Part shown: positions 55,622 through 63,852 of the stretch, piece after piece
Layout of the letters: each line of letters begins with the position of its first letter
Numbering within the stretch: position 1 is the first letter of the stretch
Assembly (NCBI GenBank): GCA_016714015.1
Contig: JADJNZ010000001.1
Span: forward strand, 1,240,001-1,304,000
DNA length: 64,000 nucleotides
Reading direction: 5' to 3'
Origin: Gemmatimonadota bacterium
GTDB taxonomy: Bacteria > Gemmatimonadota > Gemmatimonadetes > Gemmatimonadales > Gemmatimonadaceae
The notes under the pieces: model-generated
Told to the model about the DNA's origin: nothing
Database searches by the model: none
The model's input: the letters and a program-made list of their open reading frames with translations, nothing else
Translations under genes and position numbers: made by a program

Positions 55622-56580
55622 CACGCTTCCTCAGCGCGCGCGATTGCCGCACGGGCACGGGACTCCGCCCCGAGCTGCGTCGCCGCCAGGACGACCAGCA
55701 CGGTGAGCGCCACGAACACCTGCACCACCACGCTCGGCACGCCGGCATCACGTTGCATCGCGGCCGCGCCGGCCTCGAGTGCGCCGAAGAGGATGGCGCT
55801 CGCGATCACCCAGCGCGGATCGAGTCGCGCGAGGAGCGCCACCGCGATCGCCGTGTAGCCGTATCCGGGGGAGAGCCCCTCGTACAGGGCGAAGGTGACG
55901 CCACCGACCTCCGAGGCTCCGGCGAGGCCGGCCAGCGCACCACTCAGCAGGAACATGCCGAAGGTCGTGCGTGCCACATCGATGCCGCCGGCGCTCGCCG
56001 CCGCGCGCGCCCCCGCCCCCACCAGTCGCACGCGGAGTCCGGACGCGGAGAATGCGAGCCACGCCCACGCGCCGATCGCGAGTACGATGCCGAGGGCGAA
56101 TCCCAGATGGAGACGCTGTCCCGGGATCAGGAAGGGCCAATGCGCCTGCGACGCGAAGGTGGGCGACTGTGGATACACGTGCGTCGGTTCCTGCAACGGT
56201 CCGCGTACCATCCACCCCACGAGCGCGAGCGCGATGAAGTTCAGCATGATCGTGCTGATCACCTCCAGCACGCCGAACCGTCGTCGCAGCACGGCCGCGA
56301 TACCGGCCCAGCTCGCGCCTGCCGCCGCACCCGCGACGGCCATCGCCGCGACGAGCACGGGACGCGGCAGTGCGTCCAGGCCGAGCGCGACCGCACTCGC
56401 CGCGATCGCGCCGACGATGAGTTGGCCCTCGGCCCCGATGTTCAGCACGCCGGCCCGGAAGGCCAGGGTGACCGCGAGTCCCAGCAGCAGCAGTGGGGTC
56501 GCGCGTACCAGCGTTGCCGAGAGGATGGCGTACGACGACCCGAAGGCGCCGTCGAGCAGGGCGAGGAGCGCGTCCGTCAT
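55621..56580 (-). CDS. nucleoside ABC transporter permease (first subunit)
   Basis: 319 residues. Permease of the same family: AVTLAFRAGVLNIGAEGQLIVGAIAASAVAL, AAVLRRRFGVLEVISTIMLNFIALALVGW, then VGAGARAAASAGGIDVARTTFGMFLLSGALAGLAGASEVGG. The EGQ motif in the first helix is conserved in YufP/NupP permeases. Overlaps the ATPase gene and the second permease gene by four and one bases. Confidence 0.9.
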   Translation of the reverse strand: MTDALLALLDGAFGSSYAILSATLVRATPLLLLGLAVTLAFRAGVLNIGAEGQLIVGAIAASAVALGLDALPRPVLVAAMAVAGAAAGASWAGIAAVLRRRFGVLEVISTIMLNFIALALVGWMVRGPLQEPTHVYPQSPTFASQAHWPFLIPGQRLHLGFALGIVLAIGAWAWLAFSASGLRVRLVGAGARAAASAGGIDVARTTFGMFLLSGALAGLAGASEVGGVTFALYEGLSPGYGYTAIAVALLARLDPRWVIASAILFGALEAGAAAMQRDAGVPSVVVQVFVALTVLVVLAATQLGAESRARAAIARAEEA

Positions 56581-58037
56581 GCCGCTCCCGTCATCGCGCG
56601 CGTGAACGGTGTGCGGTCATCCGGATCGTCAGGCCACGGGATCTCGCGCACCGTGCCTTGGTAGCACACCACGACACGGGAGGCGACCGCGAGCACCTCG
56701 TCGAGGTCGGAGGAGTGGAGCACGACGGCCGGATGCGCGTCGCCGTCCGGTGCGGCGATCTCATCCAGCACTCGGGCGGCGGCCCTCAGGTCGAGCCCAC
56801 GCGTCGGGTTCTCGGCGATGAGTGCGAGCGCCGCCTGTGCGCGCTCGCGGCCGATCACGAACTTCTGCTGGTTCCCGCCGGAGAGCGAGCCGGCCGGTGC
56901 GCTCGGTCCCGCCGCGCGGACGTCGAATCGGGTGAGGATCCCGCGGGTGCGCGTCGTCGCGTCGCGGTGATCGATCCGCCCACGCAGGCGGCCCGCGTCG
57001 GCCAGCAAAATGTTCTCCGTGAGCGACAGCGCCGGGATGATCGCATCCTCGAGACGGTCCTCCGGGATGAATCCCACCTGCGCGGGGCGCGTCACCCGCC
57101 CGACGGTCGGGGTGAGTCGGCCGGCCATCACGCGGAGGAGTTCCCGCTGACCCGCGCCTTCCACGCCGAGCACGCCCAGGACCTCTCCGCCGGCCACGGA
57201 GAGCGAGACGTCGCTGAGGCGGCGGATGCCGCGGGTATCGTCGTACGACACACCCTCGAGCGCCAGGACGGGTGGACCGACGAGCGGTCCGCGCGCGGCG
57301 GGCGCGCGAACCGAGGCGGCCGCGGCATCGCCGGTGAGCGCACTGATCACGTCAGCCTCCGACAGCGCGGCGCGCGACCCGGCGAGCGTGGTCCTTCCGC
57401 GTCGGAGGACCGTGATGTCGTCCGCGATCGCGAAGGCATCGCGCAGCTTGTGCGTGATGAGCACCACCGTACCACCGTCGTCGGCGAAGCGGCGGAGCCA
57501 GCGCAACAGCTCGGCGGCCTCGGCTGGAGCGAGCACCGCCGTCGGTTCATCGAGGATCAGGATGCGCGCATCGTGTGCGAGTGCCTTGACGATCTCGAGC
57601 CGTTGCTGTGCGCCCACCGGGAGCTCTGCGACCTGCGCGGCGGGATCGAGCGCGAGGCCCGAGGCGGTCCCGATCCCGCGGATGCGCGCGTCGACCTGTG
57701 CGCGCACCAGACGTCCGCGTCCCCCGAGCGCGACGTTCTCCGTCACGGACATCGCGGGTACCAGCATGAAGTGCTGATGGACCATGCCGAGCCCTCGGGC
57801 GATCGCGTCGCGACTCGAGGCGAGTCGCACCGGTTCGCCATGGATGCGGAACTCCCCGGCGTCCGGCGACAGCAGGCCGAAGGCGATCCGCATGAGCGTC
57901 GTCTTGCCAGCACCGTTCTCGCCCAGGAGCGCATGGACGGTGCCGCTACGCACCCGACACGAGGCACCGTCGAGAGCCACCGTTCGGCCGAACGTGCGGT
58001 GCACGTCCGTGAGTGTGAGGGCGTCCGCCGCGGTCAC
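56577..58037 (-). CDS. nucleoside ABC transporter ATP-binding protein (two ABC domains)
   Basis: 486 residues from GTG 58037 (GTGA overlap with the Nif3 stop). Two nucleotide-binding halves: the first has GENGAGKTTLMRI (Walker A), LPVGAQQRLEIVKAL signature and ILDEPTAVL; the second has GVEGAGQREL at its Walker A position, without the lysine, and SLSGGNQQKFVIGRE. This mix is normal for sugar/nucleoside double ATPases of the MglA/NupO type. Drives uptake with the two permeases and the BMP lipoprotein. Confidence 0.92.
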   Translation of the reverse strand: MTAADALTLTDVHRTFGRTVALDGASCRVRSGTVHALLGENGAGKTTLMRIAFGLLSPDAGEFRIHGEPVRLASSRDAIARGLGMVHQHFMLVPAMSVTENVALGGRGRLVRAQVDARIRGIGTASGLALDPAAQVAELPVGAQQRLEIVKALAHDARILILDEPTAVLAPAEAAELLRWLRRFADDGGTVVLITHKLRDAFAIADDITVLRRGRTTLAGSRAALSEADVISALTGDAAAASVRAPAARGPLVGPPVLALEGVSYDDTRGIRRLSDVSLSVAGGEVLGVLGVEGAGQRELLRVMAGRLTPTVGRVTRPAQVGFIPEDRLEDAIIPALSLTENILLADAGRLRGRIDHRDATTRTRGILTRFDVRAAGPSAPAGSLSGGNQQKFVIGRERAQAALALIAENPTRGLDLRAAARVLDEIAAPDGDAHPAVVLHSSDLDEVLAVASRVVVCYQGTVREIPWPDDPDDRTPFTRAMTGAA

Positions 58038-58813
58038 AACCCGGTCGGTGCGTCCACGAAGCTCCACGGCAGACCGTACTGCTCGGCGAGATGCGAGGTC
58101 AGGGCGCGGACGCCGAGGGTCTCGGTCGCATAGTGTCCGGCGTACAGGATCACCAGGCCACGTTCGGGCGCGTCAACGGCGGTCCAGTGTGGTCCTTCGC
58201 CGACGATGAGTGTGTCGATCCCCGCAGCGTATGCCTCTCGCAAGGTCTCCACCTGCGCGCCCGCCCCGGAGCAGATGGCCCATCGGCGCGTATGATGTCC
58301 GTCGGGGATCGCGGAGGCGACAGCGTGGTGCCCGTGCGGGGTAGCCCAGTCGCCCACGCGTGCGAAGAGGTCGCGCGTGTCGAGGTCCGCCTCGCCGCGC
58401 ACGCCGCAGTCGATGTTCTGGTACCGGGCGAACCCGGCCGTGATTTCGAGACCGAGGGTGCCAGCGAGGAGTCGGGAGTTGCCGAAGGTTCCGTGAGCGT
58501 CGAGCGGGAGGTGTGCCGCGTAGAGGGCCAGATCCGCATCGAGCAGGGCACGCACGCGGGTCAGGTGCGGACCGGTGAGGGGCTGCAGCCCATTCCAGAA
58601 CAGGCCGTGATGGACCAGCAGGAGGTTTGCGCCGGCCGCGGCGGCGGCCACGATCGTGCGGTGCGAAGCGTCGACCGCGGCTGCGAGTCGCGTGACAGGG
58701 CCGCGATGGTCGACCTGCAGCCCGTTCAAGGCCGACGGATAGTCGCCGATCCGACCCACGTCGAGCAGTTCGTCGAGATGGGCGCGGATGGTCTCGATCG
58801 CCACGCCGGTCAC
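58034..58813 (-). CDS. Nif3-like dinuclear-metal-centre protein
   Basis: 259 residues. Nif3 motifs: DYPSALNGLQVDHRGPVTRLAAAVDASHRTIVAAAAAGANLLLVHHGLFW near the N-terminus (metal His pair) and GEGPHWTAVDAPERGLVILYAGHYATETLGV at the C-terminus (His and Glu ligands). Proteins of this family bind two metals; roles include a GTP cyclohydrolase 1 type 2 homologue annotation, without firm activity. It is sandwiched between the ATPase gene (GTGA) and BMP gene (GTGA or ATGA overlap) of the transporter operon. Confidence 0.9.
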   Translation of the reverse strand: MTGVAIETIRAHLDELLDVGRIGDYPSALNGLQVDHRGPVTRLAAAVDASHRTIVAAAAAGANLLLVHHGLFWNGLQPLTGPHLTRVRALLDADLALYAAHLPLDAHGTFGNSRLLAGTLGLEITAGFARYQNIDCGVRGEADLDTRDLFARVGDWATPHGHHAVASAIPDGHHTRRWAICSGAGAQVETLREAYAAGIDTLIVGEGPHWTAVDAPERGLVILYAGHYATETLGVRALTSHLAEQYGLPWSFVDAPTGL

Positions 58814-59811
58814 GGCGTTGGCACCGGCGGAAGGACCATCTCATGGCGAGCGAAGCGTCCGCGCACCGAGTCGATTCCGGCGAGGACCCCGGCCGGCACG
58901 GCCGTGATGGCCGGGTTGGCGACCCAGCGCACCGCGTCGCTCGAGGTATCGAACCGGACGACGCGCGGGACAAACGTGCTGTCCTTCACCTCGCGCGCCA
59001 GCAGCAGGAAGGCATGCGGGATGTCGATGACCACGGAGCCGAGGGTGACGGATGGCGCGATGGCGTTCTGGTCGGCATTCGAACCGATGATCCAGGTGCC
59101 GCGCGATTCGCGGACCGCCTGGAAGACGCCGAGTCCCGCGGCGTCCGCATTCTGGAACAGGACGTCCGCGCGTCGGGCGATGTGGGCGAGCGCCTGCTCC
59201 TTTCCGGCGCCGGCGTCATCCCAGTTCCCCAGGTACGCACTGAGCACGGTGACGTCCGGTCGCACACTGCGGGCGCCGTCCGCGAAGGCGCGGAAGCTCG
59301 CCTCGACCGGTGGCAGCTCTGTCCCGCCGATGGTCGCGAGGACCCCGGTCTTCGTGACCGAGGCCGCTGCGATGCCGGCGAGGTAGGAGGGCTCGTCGAA
59401 CGCGAAGGAGAGCGCGGCGATGTTCGCGCCCACTCCGGTTCCGCCGGTGGTGACATAGATGGAGTTCGGATACTCCTTTCCGACGCGCTGTGCGGCGTCC
59501 TGGAACTCGAATCCATGTCCGATGACGAGCCGGTATCCCTTCGCCCCGTACTGCCGGAAGTTCTCCTCGAACTCGGCCGGGGTGCGCGTCTGGATATGAC
59601 TGATCTCCGCGCCCAGCGAGTCGCGGATGCGCTCAAGACCCCGATACGCCGCGCCGTTCCATGCCTGATCGGAGATCGGGCCAGGCGTCAGTAGCGCCAC
59701 CTTGAACTCGGCCGTCGCGGGAGGAACTTCCTTGTTTGCACCGCAGGCAAGGAGACCGGCGAGGGCGATGTGGACAAACGAGCCACTTCGCAGGTATTTC
59801 CGGGTGCGCAT
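58810..59811 (-). CDS. BMP-family substrate-binding lipoprotein
   Basis: 333 residues from ATG 59811. Lipobox LLAC (Cys23). BMP/PnrA fold: KVALLTPGPISDQAWNGAAYRGLERI, TPAEFEENFRQYGAKGYRLVIGHGFEFQDA, PNSIYVTTGGTGVGANIAALSFAFDEPSYLAG, VLFQNADAAGLGVFQAV. It delivers nucleosides (or a related ligand) to the ABC transporter encoded downstream. Its upstream region is strikingly AT-rich. Confidence 0.92.
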   Translation of the reverse strand: MRTRKYLRSGSFVHIALAGLLACGANKEVPPATAEFKVALLTPGPISDQAWNGAAYRGLERIRDSLGAEISHIQTRTPAEFEENFRQYGAKGYRLVIGHGFEFQDAAQRVGKEYPNSIYVTTGGTGVGANIAALSFAFDEPSYLAGIAAASVTKTGVLATIGGTELPPVEASFRAFADGARSVRPDVTVLSAYLGNWDDAGAGKEQALAHIARRADVLFQNADAAGLGVFQAVRESRGTWIIGSNADQNAIAPSVTLGSVVIDIPHAFLLLAREVKDSTFVPRVVRFDTSSDAVRWVANPAITAVPAGVLAGIDSVRGRFARHEMVLPPVPTP

Positions 59812-59895
59812 ATTTCGTAAATTCTTGTTTAGCAATGTTTTAAATAGACACAAGAAACAAATGAATAACACCAACAAATCCTGTGGAAATACCTG
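59812..59895 (-). promoter_or_regulatory. AT-rich promoter region of the BMP transporter operon
   Basis: About 84 bases, roughly two-thirds A+T inside GC-rich DNA. On the minus strand TATTTA (59846-59841) is a possible -10; no clear -35 at 16-18 bases. Also holds the stop-proximal spacer of the bactofilin gene, which ends at 59930. Confidence 0.4.
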
Positions 59896-59929
59896 ATTCT
59901 CAGTCCTTCTGTGGCTCTGTAGTGCCGCT

Positions 59930-60376
59930 TTACTGCTGCGCCTTCCGGCCGGCCTTCGCGTCCTTCGACTCCCGCGAATCATCGCCTCGGCTCACGAGCA
60001 CGAGCTCCGTCATCTTCACCGAGCCGTTGATGCGTGCGCCCTCCATGACCACGATCGAGCGAGTGCTGATGTCGCCGTTGACGACCGCCGAGCTTTGGAG
60101 CTCCAGGCGGTCCGATGCCGCCACTGCCCCGTCGACCAGCCCGCCGACGACCACTTCGTTCGCAGTCACATCGCCGTGGATCGCCCCCTGCTTCGCGAGC
60201 ATCACCTGTCTCGCGCGGCGCACGCTCCCGTCGATCCGGCCTTCCACCTTGAGGACGCCGGTGCATTCGATGTCTCCCGTGACGACCGTGCCGGCCGAGA
60301 TGATCGAGAGGGTGTTCTCGCCGGCGGCGCCCTTTCCTCCGCGCCCACTGCTGTCGTCCTTACCGAAGATCGCCAC
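59930..60376 (-). CDS. bactofilin
   Basis: 148 residues from GTG 60376, with AGGAG six bases before it; the longer frame to 60499 is rejected. It has the beta-helix repeat pattern NTLSIISAGTVVTGDIECTGVLKVEGRIDGSV … QGAIHGDVTANEVVVGGLVDGAVAASDRLELQSSAVVNGDI. Charged tails flank the core (about residues 18-130). Bactofilins polymerise without nucleotide on membranes. Last gene of a run with parB and parA; gap of 28 bases to the coiled-coil membrane gene upstream. Confidence 0.93.
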   Translation of the reverse strand: MAIFGKDDSSGRGGKGAAGENTLSIISAGTVVTGDIECTGVLKVEGRIDGSVRRARQVMLAKQGAIHGDVTANEVVVGGLVDGAVAASDRLELQSSAVVNGDISTRSIVVMEGARINGSVKMTELVLVSRGDDSRESKDAKAGRKAQQ

Positions 60377-60404
60377 GGATCGCTCCTGTTCGTATGGGAT
60401 CGTG

Positions 60405-60902
60405 CTAGCGCACGATGGGGTTCGCGGACTTCTCCGCCGTATCGCGTGACGTGGACGGCACTCGCGCGGCTTGTGCCGGTTTCGTCCGGCTCGGCGCACG
60501 TGAGGTGTCGGTTGCGGGCGTGGCTCGGGTCGCCCCGAGCATGCGTTGCACCTGGTCGTACGCCAGTTGCAGCTCGGTGAGTCGCGCGCTCAGCGTATCG
60601 ATCTGGGTCGCCTCTCGTGTGAGGACGCCGATCCGGTCCTGCAGCATCGGCACTCGCATCGCCTGCGACCACGTCCAGCCGATCGTCACCACCGCCACGA
60701 CATACAGCATGAGCATGGGGCGGGAGAGCGCAATTGCGAGTCCCCGCACCTGCCATGGCCGCAGGACGTAATGCCGGTGCGCGAGTCCGCTTTCCCGGTG
60801 CATGTGTACGTACAATGCGCCCGACGCCGGGTCGAGAATGCTGCCGTGCGCATCCTTCGCGCCGGTCGCCTTCACGGGACGCGGGGTCAGGTTCCGGCTC
60901 AT
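60405..60902 (-). CDS. single-pass membrane protein with coiled coil
   Basis: 165 residues, start ATG 60902 overlapping the parB stop. A hydrophobic segment (PMLMLYVVAVVTIGWTW, about residues 62-78) is followed by a heptad-like stretch (DRIGVLTREATQIDTLSARLTELQLAYDQVQRMLG) and a basic, Ser/Thr-rich tail. The N-terminal part has VHMHRESGLAHRHYVLRPWQVRG, seen at the start of membrane-bound M23 peptidases, but no peptidase domain is present. Placement between bactofilin and parB suggests an adaptor (inference). Confidence 0.6.
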   Translation of the reverse strand: MSRNLTPRPVKATGAKDAHGSILDPASGALYVHMHRESGLAHRHYVLRPWQVRGLAIALSRPMLMLYVVAVVTIGWTWSQAMRVPMLQDRIGVLTREATQIDTLSARLTELQLAYDQVQRMLGATRATPATDTSRAPSRTKPAQAARVPSTSRDTAEKSANPIVR

Positions 60903-61891
60903 CCGAGACGACCGGCGCCGAGCAGTAGTTCGAGGAGCCGGTCGAAGTCGTCCGCGCTATAGAACGGGATCCGGACCTCGCCGCGTTCCTTCGCCGTCTG
61001 GGTGATCTTCACGTCCGTGCCCAGGTGCTTGCGCAACTGGTCCTCGAGATGCCGCACCTCCGCCGATCGCGCGTCGGGCGTCGCGGTCGGCGCGGTCGAG
61101 GAGGTACCTTCCCGCGTGGGCGTCCGGGCGGTCTCACGGACCCGCCGCTCGACTTCACGTACCGATAGGCCCTGCGCGACGACTTCGCGAGCGAGTTCCG
61201 CGATGCGCGCATCATCGCCGACGCCGAGCAAGGCACGCGCGTGCCCGACGGTGAGCTGCCCGTCCCACACCAGGCGCCGCACCGTCGCTGGCAGTGCGAG
61301 CAGGCGGAGCGTGTTGGCGACCGTCGAGCGATCCTTGCCGACGATGTCCGCGACCTCCTGCTGCGTGAGCGAGAAATCACGGATGAGCTGCTCGTAGCCC
61401 TCGGCCTCTTCGATCGGGTTGAGGTCCGACCGCTGGAGGTTCTCGACCATCGCGAGCGAGAGTAGCAGCCGATCATCGACATCCTTCACGATCGCCGGGA
61501 TCTCGGTCCATCCGATGCGCTGGGCCGCGCGGAAGCGCCGCTCACCGGCGATGAGCTCGAATCCGCCGCCGCGTGGGGCGGGACGGACGGTCACGGGCTG
61601 CAGGAGACCGCTCACGCGAAGCGACGCCTCAAGGTCGCTCAGCTCTTCCGGCTTGAACTCCTTGCGCGGCTGCAGGGGATTCGGGCGGATCTGCGCGAGC
61701 GGGATGTTGCGCAGCGGAGAGACCGGTTCGGTCACCGGACGAGCGGTCGATCCCGAAGGGGCGGCGTCTCGTGTGGAGTCGCGCGACCCCTCCCGTCCGG
61801 AAGCGTCGGGCCCGGCCTCATGCCTTGTGGGTGTGCGCGCCAGAAGGGCTTCGAGCCCCCTGCCGAGCCTTCGATTCTTGTCGACGCTCAT
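60899..61891 (-). CDS. parB: chromosome-partitioning protein ParB (CTPase clamp)
   Basis: 330 residues. LGRGLEALL at the N-terminus, a low-complexity linker, then PLAQIRPNPLQPRKEFKPEELSDLEASL, AGERRFRAAQRIGWTEIPAIVKD (CTP-binding GERRxRA), ENLQRSDLNPIEEAEGYEQL and TQQEVADIVGKDRSTVANTLRLLALP (HTH for parS), with a C-terminal dimerisation region. It loads at the parS sites 62861-62914. A 79-base AT-rich gap separates it from parA, so a separate promoter is possible. Confidence 0.95.
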   Translation of the reverse strand: MSVDKNRRLGRGLEALLARTPTRHEAGPDASGREGSRDSTRDAAPSGSTARPVTEPVSPLRNIPLAQIRPNPLQPRKEFKPEELSDLEASLRVSGLLQPVTVRPAPRGGGFELIAGERRFRAAQRIGWTEIPAIVKDVDDRLLLSLAMVENLQRSDLNPIEEAEGYEQLIRDFSLTQQEVADIVGKDRSTVANTLRLLALPATVRRLVWDGQLTVGHARALLGVGDDARIAELAREVVAQGLSVREVERRVRETARTPTREGTSSTAPTATPDARSAEVRHLEDQLRKHLGTDVKITQTAKERGEVRIPFYSADDFDRLLELLLGAGRLG

Positions 61892-61970
61892 GATCGGTTT
61901 CGTGGGATCAAGAAGTAATGTAAGCTCTGATATGACAACAGGTTAACTGTATATTGCGTACGAGATTCCG

Positions 61971-62786
61971 TCAGATTGACCCAACGTGGTCCGTGCCATT
62001 CACTGACGCGTCTCTCGTGCTCGATCCCATCTCGATGAGTTCGCGCGCAACGCCCATGTAGGCTTGAGCCCCGACCGAAGCGACGTCGTAAAGGATGATC
62101 GGCTTCCCGAAGGACGGTGCTTCGGCGAGGCGAATATTGCGAGGGACCACCGATTGGAAGACCTTCGCGCCGAAGTATTCGCGCGCGTCCGTCGCTACCT
62201 GTCGCGACAAATTGAGACGGGCGTCGTACATGGTTAGGACGACGCCGTCGATGCCGAGTGACGGATTGACGCCTTGTTGGACCAAGTGCACCGTGTTCAG
62301 GAGCTGGCTCAGTCCCTCGAGGGCGTAGTACTCGCACTGCAGGGGAATGAGCAAGGCGTCAGCCGCCGCGAGCATGTTCAGGGTGATCAGCCCCAGCGAG
62401 GGGGGGCAGTCGATCAGGATGTAATCGTACTGGTCGCGGACCCGCTCCAGCCCTCGTCGCATCGCGAGCTCGCGCTCATCTTCCGACACGAGTTCGATCT
62501 CGGCACCCGCCAGGTCCGGCGTCGCCGGCAGCACATCGAGGTGCTTGAACTGGACGCCGCGGACGATCGCTCCTTCGATCCGGGATGCGTCGAGGAGAAC
62601 ATCGTAGACCGTCTCTCCGATCTCGTCGCGCACGAGGCCTATTCCGCTGGAGGCGTTTCCCTGCGGATCGCCATCGACGAGTAGCGTGCGTTGCTCAGCG
62701 GCCGCGAGTGAGGCGGCGAGGTTCACGGCGGTCGTCGTCTTGCCGACGCCACCCTTCTGATTGGCGATTGCGATGATGCGGGCCAC
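61971..62786 (-). CDS. parA: chromosome-partitioning ATPase ParA (Soj)
   Basis: 271 residues, GTG start 62786 with AGGA five bases upstream. Deviant Walker A KGGVGKTT with the signature lysine, DGDPQGNASSGIG, DYILIDCPPSLG and LIPLQCEYYALEGL. It positions ParB-parS complexes on the nucleoid. Together with parB and the upstream parS pair it forms a complete parABS system near the origin. Confidence 0.96.
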   Translation of the reverse strand: MARIIAIANQKGGVGKTTTAVNLAASLAAAEQRTLLVDGDPQGNASSGIGLVRDEIGETVYDVLLDASRIEGAIVRGVQFKHLDVLPATPDLAGAEIELVSEDERELAMRRGLERVRDQYDYILIDCPPSLGLITLNMLAAADALLIPLQCEYYALEGLSQLLNTVHLVQQGVNPSLGIDGVVLTMYDARLNLSRQVATDAREYFGAKVFQSVVPRNIRLAEAPSFGKPIILYDVASVGAQAYMGVARELIEMGSSTRDASVNGTDHVGSI

Positions 62787-62810
62787 GAATGTCCTGGAAC
62801 GAAAGAAGAA

Positions 62811-62842
62811 GGGGTGAACCGGCGAATATACCGGCTCACCCC
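62811..62842 (-). terminator. hairpin with pyrimidine tract in the parA leader
   Basis: On the minus strand GGGGTGAGCCGG and CCGGTTCACCCC pair (one A/C mismatch) around about eight bases, then TTCTTCTTTC. It can end transcripts of the SIMPL gene or attenuate parA, which starts 25 bases later. Confidence 0.55.
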
Positions 62843-62860
62843 GGGACCTACCAGACCGAA

Positions 62861-62876
62861 TGTTTCACGTGAAACA
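62861..62876. promoter_or_regulatory. parS: parS centromere site (perfect)
   Basis: TGTTTCACGTGAAACA, identical to the 16-base palindromic parS consensus bound by ParB. It lies 75 bases before the parA start. Confidence 0.93.
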
Positions 62877-62898
62877 ACAGTCTCCCCACAACTGGTTT

Positions 62899-62914
62899 CG
62901 TTTCACGTGAAAAA
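62899..62914. promoter_or_regulatory. parS: second parS site (two mismatches)
   Basis: CGTTTCACGTGAAAAA keeps the GTTTCACGTGAAA core; mismatches are at the first base and the fifteenth. Spaced 22 bases from the perfect site. Confidence 0.8.
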
Positions 62915-62939
62915 CTCCTCCGTCAGCACGCGCTGGAGC

Positions 62940-63722
62940 TCAGCGCCCAACGAAGCTGAACCGGACTTCGATGGAGACGATCACCTTGAGCACGCCGCTT
63001 TCGATCGGCGTCTGCACGTCCGCCGCTTCGGACGCGCGCATCACCATCGAGGTCATCACCATCGGTCCTGGAGGGCTTCCGGTGCTCGGGCTCGCGATGA
63101 TCTCGATGACCCCTCCCACCCGCCCACCGGCGGCATCGGCGATGGCGTCCGCATCCGCTCGAGCCCGGGCCACTGCCTTCCGCATCGCCTCCCGCGTGGC
63201 GGACTCGGTGCTGGAGGCGAAGAACCGAAGCCCCCCCACGTTGGTCGCGCCTCTCGAAAGCCCAGCATCGATCACGGTCCCGATCAACGAGATCTGGCGC
63301 ACCTCGACCTGAATGCTGTTGTGGGCCTGATAGCCCACGACCGTCGGACGACCGCCCTGGGTCGGGTACTCGTATTCCGGGTTGATGCTCACGCCTTGGG
63401 TCTTGAGTTGGGCCGATGCGATTCCGACGCGGCGTAGCGTATCGAGCACTGCCGCTTGGATGCGCGCGTTCTCCGTGCCGGCGGACGCAGCCGTGCGGCC
63501 CCGCGTCTCCACTGCGAAGGTGATCACCGCCCGATCAGGCGCGATTTCGACCTCTTCCGTCGCGGTGGTGACGATCCGCGCCTCGGACGCGGAGCTGACC
63601 TGCGCGGGCAGCACTCGAGTGCCGAGCAGCAGCAAGCCGAGTACGAGCGAGATTCGACGGGGCACGACCGATAGCGCGGAGACCGGCCGCACGGAGGAAG
63701 GCGCAGGACGGGGACTCGACAT
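62940..63722 (-). CDS. SIMPL (DUF541) domain protein, secreted
   Basis: 260 residues from ATG 63722 (GGAG six bases upstream). Signal peptide (ISLVLGLLLLGTRVLPAQ) then the SIMPL domain: IVTTATEEVEIAPDRAVITFAVETRGRTAASA, TQGVSINPEYEY, VVGYQAHNSIQVEVRQISLIGTVIDAGLSRGATNVGGLRFFASS, typical of BP26/YggE-like periplasmic proteins. YggE lowers reactive-oxygen stress in E. coli; the role here is unknown. Ends just before the parS sites. Confidence 0.88.
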   Translation of the reverse strand: MSSPRPAPSSVRPVSALSVVPRRISLVLGLLLLGTRVLPAQVSSASEARIVTTATEEVEIAPDRAVITFAVETRGRTAASAGTENARIQAAVLDTLRRVGIASAQLKTQGVSINPEYEYPTQGGRPTVVGYQAHNSIQVEVRQISLIGTVIDAGLSRGATNVGGLRFFASSTESATREAMRKAVARARADADAIADAAGGRVGGVIEIIASPSTGSPPGPMVMTSMVMRASEAADVQTPIESGVLKVIVSIEVRFSFVGR

Positions 63723-63852
63723 CCATGACTCCTTTTAGTAACTATGTGGTACTTATTAGACTAACACCCGGACGGGGTGATGGGCACCCGCATCCAGACG
63801 ACCGTGCCCTTCTATATGTACACCGCGGGATGCACACCGCAGGACCGAGGCG

